Assembly (NCBI RefSeq): GCF_001886715.1
Contig: NZ_CP018082.1
Location: forward strand, 6,820,001 to 6,884,000
DNA from: Nocardia mangyaensis
Lineage (GTDB): Bacteria > Actinomycetota > Actinomycetes > Mycobacteriales > Mycobacteriaceae
Length of the DNA stretch: 64,000 bases
Direction: 5' to 3'
Part shown: in pieces, positions 19,159-26,523 of the stretch
How the letters are laid out: each line of letters opens with the position of its first letter
How positions within the stretch are numbered: the first letter of the stretch is position 1
Made by a program: the position numbers and the translations under genes
Notes under the pieces: generated by a model
Databases searched by the model: none
Told to the model about the DNA's origin: nothing
The model's input: only the letters and a program-made list of their open reading frames with translations

Positions 19159-19941
19159 CTATTGTGCCCAGCTGGGCGGGCGCTTCTGGAAGAAGGCCGT
19201 CATACCCTCGATCACCTCGGGGGTGCCGAAGAAGCCCGCCGAGCGCTGCGCGAGCGCCTCGGCCTCGGCGTCGAAGGTGGCCAGCAGGGTCGCGTTGACC
19301 AGCTTCTTGGACTCGGCCAGACCCTGCGGCGAACCCTTGCGCAGTTCGCCGGCAAGGCGTTCGACCTCGGCGGCGGCATCGGCGACCGCCACGGTGACCA
19401 GCCCGATCTCCTGCGCGGTCGCGGCGTCGAACTTCTCGCCGGTGAGGAAGTAGCGCCCGGCCGCGCGCTGGTCAAGGCGCGGCACCAGGGTGAGCGAGAT
19501 CATGAACGGCGCCATCCCGATCCGCACCTCGGTGAGCGCGAAACTGCTGCCCGGCCCGGCCACGACGAGATCGCAGGCACCGATGATGCCCATGCCACCG
19601 GCCCGGACATTGCCGTCGATCTGCGCGATGACCGGCTTGGGCGAGGTGAGGATGCCGCGCAGCACGTCGATCATCACGCGGGTGCGCTCGTCGGCGGCCA
19701 CCGCGGGATCGGCGGTGCTCGCCTCCTTGAGGTCGGCCCCGGCGCAGAAAGTGTCGCCGGTGTGGGTGAGCACGATCCCCCGTACGGTGGGATCGGTTGC
19801 CGCCGCGTCCAATCCGGCCACCAGCTCGCGAACGAGCTTGGACGAGAGCGCATTACGGTTGTGCGGGGAATCAAACGTCAACGTCGCGAATCCATCGACG
19901 ACTTCGTAGCGCACGTACGGCGTATCACCAGAATCACTCAT
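19159..19941 (-). CDS. Enoyl-CoA hydratase/isomerase-family protein
   Basis: A 260-residue crotonase-fold enzyme. The oxyanion-hole segments are HNRNALS and FCAGADLKEAS, and the second is NVRAGGMGIIGACDLVVAG; the Glu of the usual catalytic pair appears in LTEVRIG. It would hydrate the product of the carboxylase (3-methylglutaconyl- or isohexenylglutaconyl-CoA). GAGGAGGATTCG before the ATG at 19941 is a strong ribosome site. This matters because a 399-bp gap with repeats separates it from the preceding acyl-CoA dehydrogenase gene, so it may have its own promoter. Confidence 0.88.
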   Translation of the reverse strand: MSDSGDTPYVRYEVVDGFATLTFDSPHNRNALSSKLVRELVAGLDAAATDPTVRGIVLTHTGDTFCAGADLKEASTADPAVAADERTRVMIDVLRGILTSPKPVIAQIDGNVRAGGMGIIGACDLVVAGPGSSFALTEVRIGMAPFMISLTLVPRLDQRAAGRYFLTGEKFDAATAQEIGLVTVAVADAAAEVERLAGELRKGSPQGLAESKKLVNATLLATFDAEAEALAQRSAGFFGTPEVIEGMTAFFQKRPPSWAQ

Positions 19942-19980
19942 CGAATCCTCCTCGAGCTTCCAAAGAACCAGTCATCAACC

Positions 19981-20154
19981 GCACTCCCGTCACATCGCAC
20001 CCGAGTCCGCCATGCCAGCACTCCCAGCGCACCCGGCACCACCGAAGTCGGCCACCTCCCGCACTCCCAGCGCACCCGGCACCACCGAAGTCGGCCACCT
20101 CCCGCACTCCCAGCACACCCGGCACCACCTGAGTCCGCCATGACCGCACTCCCA
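19981..20154. repeat. 43-bp tandem repeat
   Basis: The unit starts GCACTCCCAGCGCACCCGGC and continues ACCACCGAAGTCGGCCACCT then CCC. Copies at 20018-20060 and 20061-20103 are identical. A diverged copy starts at 20104, a partial one near 20146, and a worn unit precedes the array (19981-20017). There is no spacer variation, so this is not CRISPR. It abuts the structured element. Confidence 0.85.
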
Positions 20155-20311
20155 ACCCCGCACCCGCGACCCCGAGGAGCGGCGGCCACGCAGTGGCCGG
20201 TCGCGGCCGGGTCGCCGGTCAGGCGCCGTTGCGTACGCGACGAAGGAGCAAGCAACGGTGCCTGACCGGCGGCCCTTCGGGGCCGCGACTCGAGCGCGCC
20301 AGCGCTCCAAC
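20155..20311 (+). repeat. Structured dispersed element, copy 2
   Basis: Same layout as copy 1. H1 is CGGCCAC/GTGGCCG (20183-20199). H2 has outer arms GTCGCGGCC/GGCCGCGAC (20200-20208, 20281-20289) and inner 19-nt arms (20214-20232, 20252-20270) with one G-U pair, around loop GTACGCGACGAAGGAGCAA. H3 is GAGCGC-GCCA-GCGCTC (20292-20307). Loop and H3 are almost identical to copy 1 while the stems differ by paired substitutions. Confidence 0.85.
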
Positions 20312-20340
20312 AAACACAACCTCCTTGGACAACCGGACAA

Positions 20341-21501
20341 TCAATACGAACGCGGCAACCCGAGCGAATGCTGCGAAACGAAGTTCAGAATCATCTCGCG
20401 GCTAACTGGCGCGATGCGCATGATGCGCGCCGCCTGCAGCATCGCCGACAACCCCACCTCCTTGGTCAGACCCGACCCGCCGTGGGTCTGGATCGCCTGG
20501 TCGAGGGCCTTGATGCTGGCCTCGGCCGCCGCGTACTTGGCCATGTTGGCGGCCTCGGCGGCACCGAACTCGTCGCCGGAGTCGTAGAGCGTCGCGGCCT
20601 TCTGCATCATCAGCTTCGCCAGTTCCAGCTCGATCTTGATCTGCGCCAGCGGATGCGAAATGCCCTGGTGCGCACCGATCGGCGTCTTCCAGACCGTGCG
20701 CTCCTTGGCGTACTCGACCGCGCGGTCGATGGCGTAGCGGCCCAGGCCGATAGCCATGGCCGAGCCCATGATGCGCTCGGGGTTCAGCCCGGCGAACAGC
20801 TGGGCCAGGGCCGCGTCCTCGGAGCCGACGAGGGCGTCGGCGGGCAGGCGCACATCGTCGAAGAACAGGGTGTACTGGTGGTCGGGCTCGATCACGTCCA
20901 TCTCCTGGACGTTCTTCACCAGGCCAGGCGCGTCGACCGGCACGATGAACAGCGCGGGCTTGAGCTTGCCCGTCTTGTGGTCCTCGGTGCGCGAGACCAC
21001 CAGGATGGCCTCGGCCTGATCGACACCGGAGATGAAGATCTTGCGGCCGTTGAGGATCCAGTCGTCGCCGTCACGACGGGCGGTGGTGGTGATCTGGTGC
21101 GAGTTGGAACCGGCGTCGGGTTCGGTGATGGCGAAGACCATCTTCGACGAGCCGTCGGCCAGCTTGGGCAGCCAGTTCTGTTTCTGCGCGTCGGTGCCGT
21201 ACTTGGTGATGATGGTGCCGCAGATGGCCGGGGAGACCACCATCAGCAGCAGACCGGCGCCCTGCGCCGACAGCTCCTCCTGCACCAGCGCCAGCTCGTA
21301 CATGCCCGCGCCGCCGCCGCCGAATTCCTCGGGCAGGTTCACGCCGAGGAAGCCGAGCTTGCCCGCCTCGTCCCACAGTTCGGTGAGCGGCTCGTTCTTG
21401 CGCGAGAGCGGCAGCACGTAGTCGCGGTAGTTGTACTTGCTCGCCAGCGACGCGACGGCCGCCCGCAGCGCGGTCTGCTCTTCGGTTTCGATGAAGCTCA
21501 T
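20341..21501 (-). CDS. Acyl-CoA dehydrogenase (carboxylase operon, distal)
   Basis: A 386-residue FAD enzyme. Family motifs are MVFAITEPDAGSNSHQI and the GR-type segment QTHGGSGLTKEVGLSAMLQAAR near the C terminus. It would introduce the 2,3-double bond into an acyl-CoA such as isovaleryl- or citronellyl-CoA, passing electrons to ETF. The ATG at 21501 gives the normal length; the frame upstream has no homology. A second dehydrogenase, at 25299, sits in the same operon. The 73-bp gap to the biotin carboxylase gene holds short inverted repeats (GCTTCGC types) only. Confidence 0.9.
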   Translation of the reverse strand: MSFIETEEQTALRAAVASLASKYNYRDYVLPLSRKNEPLTELWDEAGKLGFLGVNLPEEFGGGGAGMYELALVQEELSAQGAGLLLMVVSPAICGTIITKYGTDAQKQNWLPKLADGSSKMVFAITEPDAGSNSHQITTTARRDGDDWILNGRKIFISGVDQAEAILVVSRTEDHKTGKLKPALFIVPVDAPGLVKNVQEMDVIEPDHQYTLFFDDVRLPADALVGSEDAALAQLFAGLNPERIMGSAMAIGLGRYAIDRAVEYAKERTVWKTPIGAHQGISHPLAQIKIELELAKLMMQKAATLYDSGDEFGAAEAANMAKYAAAEASIKALDQAIQTHGGSGLTKEVGLSAMLQAARIMRIAPVSREMILNFVSQHSLGLPRSY

Positions 21502-21574
21502 GCCTCCACCTCGCTGGCGCTCGGCTGCGGCATGCGCTCCGCGCGCTGGCACATGATTCTCTCGCTTCGCTCGT

Positions 21575-23695
21575 TCATGCCTGCTCCTGCTCTTCTTCCT
21601 CGACCACCGCGAGGACGGTTCCGACCTCGACCTGCTGGCCGACGGTCACGTTCAAGGCACTGAGAATGCCGGTGGCGGGCGCGGCGATGGTGTGCTCCAT
21701 CTTCATCGCCTCCAGCCACAGAATGGGTTGGCCCTGCTTCACCTGGTCGCCTTCGGCGGCGCCGAGGCGGATCACGCTGCCGGGCATCGGTGCGAGCAGC
21801 GAACCGGCCGCGACCTGCTCGGACGGGTCGGTGAAGCGCGGCAGCCTGCGCACCGACACCGGGCCGAGCGGAGAGTCCACCGCGACGAGGTCGCCGTAGC
21901 GGGCGATCTCGAACTGCCTGCGCACCGGGCCGCGCTCGCCCGGCACCGCGAGCACGACGCGATCGGGCGCCGCCGAGATCAGCTCGAGGCCGTCGTGGCC
22001 CTCCACCGTCACGCCGGTGCGGGTGTAGCGGTAGCGCACCTCGTGCGTCCCGGAGGTGCGGCTCTCGTAGGACTTGGTTTGCGGCAGCGAGGCCAGATTG
22101 CGCCAGCCGTTGGGCGCCAGGCGGGTGAACCGGCTGGCGGCGTGATTGGCGGCCGAATCGGCCAGTGCCGCGGCCACGATCGAGAGCGCTTCGTCGGCTT
22201 CCGAGGCCAACGGCGCCGAGAGCGCGGCCAGGTCGTGGGTGGCGAAGAAGGCGGTATCGGTGTCACCGGCCAGGAACGCCGGATGCCGCAGCACCCGCAC
22301 GAGCAGGTCGCGGTTGGTGACCAGACCGTGGATCTTGGCCCGCTGCAGCGCGGTGGCGAGCAGATGTGCTGCCTCGGAACGGGTTTCGGCGTAGGAGATC
22401 ACCTTGGCCAGCATCGGGTCGTAGTGCACGCCCACCACCGAATCGTCGACGACGCCGGTGTCCAGGCGCACGCCGGGCTGATCGAGCACGGTGAATTCGG
22501 CTGCGGTGAAGGGAATCTCGAGCTTGTGGACCGGACCGCTCTGTGGCTGCCAGTCCTGCGCGGGATCCTCGGCGTAGAGGCGGACCTCGATCGAGTGGCC
22601 GCGCAGCGCGGGCTGGGTAGCGGGCAGCGGCAGCCCCGAAGCCACCTGCAACTGCAGGCGAACCAGGTCGAGGCCGGTGGTCTGCTCGGTGACCGGATGT
22701 TCCACTTGCAGCCGGGTGTTCATCTCCAGGAAGAAGAACTCGCCCTTCTCGTCTGCCAGGAACTCGACCGTACCCGCACCCTCGTAGCCGATCGCCTCGG
22801 CGGCCAGTCGAGCCGCCTCGAAGAGCCGGTCCCGCATGCTCGGCCCATCGGCGCCGCTCCCGGAGCCTGCGTGGTCACGCTCCGCTACCGCCTCCGGCCC
22901 CTGAGCTCGCAGCGCGTCGACCTTCTCGACCAGCGGCGAGGGCGCCTCTTCGACGACCTTCTGATGGCGCCGCTGGATCGAGCACTCGCGTTCGCCCACG
23001 GCCCAGGTCTTGCCGAAAGTATCGGACATGACCTGCACTTCGATGTGGCGTCCGGTCTCGAGGTAGCGCTCGCAGAACACGGTCGGATCGCCGAAGGCCG
23101 ACTCGGCTTCGCGCTGTGCCGCCGCGATCTGGTCCCGCAGCTCACCGAGCTCGCGCACCACGCGCATACCGCGACCACCACCACCGGCGGAAGCCTTGAT
23201 GAGCACCGGCAGGTGCGCCTCGGTGACCTCGGCCGGATCCAGCTCGGCCAGGACGGGCACACCGGCCGCGTCCATCATCTTCTTGGACTCGACCTTCGAG
23301 CCCATCTGCTCGATGGCCGCGACCGGCGGCCCGATCCACACCAGACCGGCGTCGAGCACCGATCGCGCGAATTCGGCGTTCTCGGAGAGGAATCCGTAGC
23401 CGGGATGAATCGCGTCGGCACCGGCCGCCAGCGCCGCCTCGATGATCAGTTCACCACGCAGATAGGTCTCGGCGGGGGTGTTGCCGGGCAGGCGGATGGC
23501 CGCGTCGGCCTCGGACACGTGCGGTGCAGCGGCGTCGGCGTCGGAGTAGACAGCCGTGGTGCCGATACCCATCCGACGACAGGTGGCGAAAACCCGGCGC
23601 GCGATCTCACCCCGGTTGGCGACGAGAACATTCGTGAGCCCGCCCGTCACCCGGCCGCCGCCCCGCACGGAATCGCTTCGCGATGCTGAAGTCAT
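21575..23695 (-). CDS. Acyl-CoA carboxylase alpha subunit (biotin carboxylase + biotin carrier), with inserted repeat
   Basis: A 706-residue subunit that carboxylates biotin and carries it to the beta subunit. It has the biotin carboxylase domain (NVLVANRGEIARRVF; ATP loop KASAGGGGRGMRVV; EMNTRLQVEHPVTEQ), a middle linker domain and a C-terminal carrier with the biotinyl Lys in LEAMKMEHT. Between PLVEKVDA and RDRLFEAARLAAEAIGYEG the family normally has only a few residues. Here about 24 extra residues including GPEAVAERDHAGSGSGADG are encoded by a repeat also found at 26481. The start at 23695 is 9 bp after the beta-subunit stop; a GTG at 23650 is possible. Substrate: methylcrotonyl- or geranyl-type CoA. 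Confidence 0.9.
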   Translation of the reverse strand: MTSASRSDSVRGGGRVTGGLTNVLVANRGEIARRVFATCRRMGIGTTAVYSDADAAAPHVSEADAAIRLPGNTPAETYLRGELIIEAALAAGADAIHPGYGFLSENAEFARSVLDAGLVWIGPPVAAIEQMGSKVESKKMMDAAGVPVLAELDPAEVTEAHLPVLIKASAGGGGRGMRVVRELGELRDQIAAAQREAESAFGDPTVFCERYLETGRHIEVQVMSDTFGKTWAVGERECSIQRRHQKVVEEAPSPLVEKVDALRAQGPEAVAERDHAGSGSGADGPSMRDRLFEAARLAAEAIGYEGAGTVEFLADEKGEFFFLEMNTRLQVEHPVTEQTTGLDLVRLQLQVASGLPLPATQPALRGHSIEVRLYAEDPAQDWQPQSGPVHKLEIPFTAAEFTVLDQPGVRLDTGVVDDSVVGVHYDPMLAKVISYAETRSEAAHLLATALQRAKIHGLVTNRDLLVRVLRHPAFLAGDTDTAFFATHDLAALSAPLASEADEALSIVAAALADSAANHAASRFTRLAPNGWRNLASLPQTKSYESRTSGTHEVRYRYTRTGVTVEGHDGLELISAAPDRVVLAVPGERGPVRRQFEIARYGDLVAVDSPLGPVSVRRLPRFTDPSEQVAAGSLLAPMPGSVIRLGAAEGDQVKQGQPILWLEAMKMEHTIAAPATGILSALNVTVGQQVEVGTVLAVVEEEEQEQA
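22866..22897. repeat. 32-bp dispersed repeat inside the biotin carboxylase gene
   Basis: CCTGCGTGGTCACGCTCCGC followed by TACCGCCTCCGG, identical to 26481-26512. It contains the palindrome GCGTGGTCACGC. On the coding (minus) strand it is read in frame as PEAVAERDHAG and sits within a segment of about 24 residues (about 22841-22912) that other biotin carboxylases lack. Confidence 0.85.
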
Positions 23696-23703
23696 GTCGC
23701 GCC

Positions 23704-25302
23704 TCACATTCGGAAGACGCCGAAGCCCTCGGCGCCCTGGATCGGTGCGTTGTGAATGGCCGACAAAGCCATCCCCAGCACGGTTCGGGTATCTCGGGGG
23801 TCGATGATGCCGTCGTCGAACAGCCTGCCCGACAAGAACATCGGCATCGCCTCGGCTTCGATCTGCGCTTCCACCATCGCCGCCAGACCGGCCGCCGCCT
23901 CCTCGTCGAAGGGCAGGCCCTTGGCTTCGGCCGCGCCGCGCTGCACGATGGTGAGCACACCACCGAGCTGCGCGCCGCCCATCACGGCGGATTTCGCGCT
24001 CGGCCAGGCGAACAGGAAGCGCGGATTGAACGCCCGTCCGCACATGCCGTAGTGCCCGGCGCCATAGGAGGCGCCCATCAGCAGCGAGATGTGTGGCACC
24101 TTGGAGTTGGCGACCGCGTTGATCATCATCGCGCCGTGCTTGATGATGCCGCCGTGCTCGTACTCCCTGCCGACCATGTAGCCGGTGGTGTTGTGCAGGA
24201 ACAGCAGTGGGGTGTTCTTCTTGTTGGCCAGCTGGATGAACTGGGTGGCCTTCTGCGATTCCTCGGAGAACAGCACGCCGCGTGCGTTGGCCAGGATGCC
24301 GATCGGGAAGCCGTTGATCTCGGCCCACCCGGTGACCAGGCTCGAACCGTAGAGCGGCTTGAACTCATCGAAGTCGGAGCCGTCGACAACGCGGGCGATC
24401 ACCTCGCGCGGGTCGAACGGGATCTTCAGATCCGAGGGCACGATGCCGAGCAGTTCCTCGGGATCGTAGAGCGGCGAGATCACCTCCGCACGCGGCTCGG
24501 GGCCCTGCTTCTTCCAGTTCAGACGGCGCACGATACCGCGACCGAGGCGAATGGCGTCCTGCTCGTCGGCGGCCATGTAGTCGGCCAGACCCGATGTGCG
24601 GGCGTGCATCTCGGCGCCACCGAGAGTCTCGTCGTCGGAGTCCTCGCCGGTGGCCATCTTCACCAGCGGCGGGCCGGCCAGGAAGACCTTCGCGCCCTCC
24701 TTGACCATCACCACGTAGTCGGACATACCGGGGATGTAGGCACCACCGGCGGTCGAGTTGCCGAAAACCAGGGAGATGGTGGGGATTCCGGCGGCCGATG
24801 CCTGGGTCAGGTCGCGGAACATCGCGCCACCAGGAATGAAGACTTCCTTCTGCGTCGGCAGATCAGCGCCGCCGGACTCGACCAGCGAGATCACCGGTAG
24901 CCGGTTCTCCCGCACGATGTCGTTGATCCGCAACGTCTTGCGCAGCGTCCACGGGTTGGAGGTGCCACCACGCACGGTGGGATCCGGCGCGACGATCATG
25001 CACTCGACCCCCTCGACGATTCCGATCCCGGCGATCGTCGACGCGCCGACGTGGAAGTCGCTGCCCCATGCCGCGAGCGGGCACAGCTCCAGGAACGGCG
25101 AGTCCTCGTCCAGCAGCAACTCGATGCGCTCACGCGCGGTCAGCTTGCCGCGCTTGTGATGCCGGGCCACCTTCTCGGGCCCGCCACCGGCGATGGCCTT
25201 GGCGAATTCGTCCTCGATCTCGGCGAGCTTGGTCGACATCGCCTCGGCGGCCGCGCCGTACTCGGGCGAGGCGGTGTCGAGCGCGGAACGGAAGGTCGTC
25301 AC
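23704..25302 (-). CDS. Acyl-CoA carboxylase beta subunit (carboxyltransferase)
   Basis: A 532-residue carboxyltransferase that moves the carboxyl group from biotin to an acyl-CoA. It shows the two crotonase-like halves, with VISLVESGGADLPTQ, FGNSTAGGAYIPGMSDYVV, LLFLHNTTGYMVG and LMGASYGAGHYGMCGRAFNP. The closest well-known families are methylcrotonyl-CoA carboxylase (MccB/LiuB, AccD1) and geranyl-CoA carboxylase (AtuC). The GTG at 25302 overlaps the dehydrogenase stop by four bases (GTGA), which fixes the start and shows translational coupling. Confidence 0.92.
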   Translation of the reverse strand: MTTFRSALDTASPEYGAAAEAMSTKLAEIEDEFAKAIAGGGPEKVARHHKRGKLTARERIELLLDEDSPFLELCPLAAWGSDFHVGASTIAGIGIVEGVECMIVAPDPTVRGGTSNPWTLRKTLRINDIVRENRLPVISLVESGGADLPTQKEVFIPGGAMFRDLTQASAAGIPTISLVFGNSTAGGAYIPGMSDYVVMVKEGAKVFLAGPPLVKMATGEDSDDETLGGAEMHARTSGLADYMAADEQDAIRLGRGIVRRLNWKKQGPEPRAEVISPLYDPEELLGIVPSDLKIPFDPREVIARVVDGSDFDEFKPLYGSSLVTGWAEINGFPIGILANARGVLFSEESQKATQFIQLANKKNTPLLFLHNTTGYMVGREYEHGGIIKHGAMMINAVANSKVPHISLLMGASYGAGHYGMCGRAFNPRFLFAWPSAKSAVMGGAQLGGVLTIVQRGAAEAKGLPFDEEAAAGLAAMVEAQIEAEAMPMFLSGRLFDDGIIDPRDTRTVLGMALSAIHNAPIQGAEGFGVFRM

Positions 25303-26450
25303 GACTGGTACCCCAATACTTTCGACGCCAGCATGGTCAGGATCTCGTTGGTGCCGCCACCGATGCCGATGATGCGGATGTCGCGGTAGATGCGCTCCAC
25401 CTCGGACTCGCGCATGTAGCCCATCCCGCCGTGCAACTGAACGGCCTGGTTGGCCACCCATTCCACGGTTTCGACGGCGGTGTTCTTGGCGAAGCAGACC
25501 TCGGCGATCAGGCCCTGTTCGCCGTTCTCGACGCGCTCGACCAGCGAGCGGGTGTAGACGCGGGCGAGGTCGACGCGCCGGGCCATCTCGGTCAGCGTCA
25601 TCTGGACCGACTGGCGGCTGATCAGCGGACGGCCGAAGGTCTCACGGTTGCGGGTCCACTCGAGGGTGAGGTCGAGGGCGCGCTGGGCCATCGAGTACGC
25701 CTGCACGGCGAGGCCGACCCGCTCGCTGACGAACGCGTTGGCGATCTGGGCGAAGCCGGAGTTCTCGGCGCCGACCAGGTTCGAAACAGGCACCCGCACA
25801 TCGGTGTACGAGAGCTCACCGGTGTCGGAGGCCAGCCAGCCCATCTTCTCGAGCTTGCGGGTCACCTCGAAGCCCGGCGTGTCGGTCGGCACGATGACCA
25901 GCGAGACGCCTGCCGCGCCCGGCCCGCCGGTGCGCACCGCGGTGACGATGAAGTCGGCACGGCAGGCCGAGGTGATGAAGGTCTTGGCGCCGTTGATGAC
26001 GAAGTCGTCGCCATCGCGCACCGCGGAGGTGGTGAGGTGGCCGACATCGGAGCCGCCGCCGGGCTCGGTGATGGCCAGCGAGCCGATCAGGTCACCGGCC
26101 AGGGTCGGCTTGACCCACTTGTCGATCTGGTCTTGGTTGCCCGAGGCGATGATGTGCGGCAACGAGATTCCGCAGGTGAACAGCGAGGCCCACAGGCCGC
26201 CCGAGGCGCCCGCGTAGTGCAATTCCTCACTCAGCACGACACCATCGATCGGCGAACCCCCTTCGCCGCCGGCGAATTCGGGGAACTCGATGCCCAGCAG
26301 GCCGAGTTCGCCCGCCTTCTTGTGCAGTTCACGCGGGATCAGGCCTTCGCGCTCCCAGCTGTCGAGATCGGGCAGGATCTCCCGCTCGACGAACCCGCGC
26401 ACGGTGGCACGCAGCTCTTTTCGCTCCGGTGTTTCCCAAACAGAGGTCAT
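25299..26450 (-). CDS. Acyl-CoA dehydrogenase (carboxylase operon, proximal)
   Basis: A 383-residue FAD-dependent dehydrogenase. Motifs are GSLAITEPGGGSDVGH for the flavin/substrate pocket and AVQLHGGMGYMRESEVERIY with GIGGGTNEILTMLAS at the C terminus. AGGAGACAACAGC before the ATG at 26450 is a good ribosome site. It is the second gene after the AtuA-like protein. With two dehydrogenases, carboxylase, hydratase and AtuA-like protein, the operon fits breakdown of a branched acyl chain by beta-carboxylation. Confidence 0.92.
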   Translation of the reverse strand: MTSVWETPERKELRATVRGFVEREILPDLDSWEREGLIPRELHKKAGELGLLGIEFPEFAGGEGGSPIDGVVLSEELHYAGASGGLWASLFTCGISLPHIIASGNQDQIDKWVKPTLAGDLIGSLAITEPGGGSDVGHLTTSAVRDGDDFVINGAKTFITSACRADFIVTAVRTGGPGAAGVSLVIVPTDTPGFEVTRKLEKMGWLASDTGELSYTDVRVPVSNLVGAENSGFAQIANAFVSERVGLAVQAYSMAQRALDLTLEWTRNRETFGRPLISRQSVQMTLTEMARRVDLARVYTRSLVERVENGEQGLIAEVCFAKNTAVETVEWVANQAVQLHGGMGYMRESEVERIYRDIRIIGIGGGTNEILTMLASKVLGYQS

Positions 26451-26480
26451 GCTGTTGTCTCCTGTCGCGTGCACGGGCGC

Positions 26481-26512
26481 CCTGCGTGGTCACGCTCCGC
26501 TACCGCCTCCGG
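26481..26512. repeat. 32-bp dispersed repeat, intergenic copy
   Basis: Identical over 32 bp to 22866-22897, and 36 of 39 bp when extended to the right. Here it lies in the 73-bp gap between the dehydrogenase start and the AtuA-like stop. It is framed by GGGCGCC (26476-26482) and GGGCGC (26511-26516), which can pair to a hairpin enclosing GCGTGGTCACGC. Confidence 0.85.
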
Positions 26513-26523
26513 GCGCTGACCGT

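Larger units (their letters stand above)
19942..20340. other. 399-bp gap inside the carboxylase operon
   Basis: No gene seen. The gap lies between two minus-strand genes of one operon and is filled by a 43-bp tandem repeat (19981-20154) and structured element copy 2 (20155-20311). Short open frames on both strands here are products of the repeats and show no homology or ribosome site. Confidence 0.8.

Noticed and set aside
19981-20154. CRISPR-like array
   Set aside because: The 43-bp units follow each other with no unique spacers and there are no cas genes nearby.
16733-20311. The structured element pair as an insertion sequence or composite transposon
   Set aside because: Both copies are ~160 bp, in the same orientation, without transposase, terminal inverted repeats or target duplications; the DNA between is ordinary metabolic and regulatory genes.
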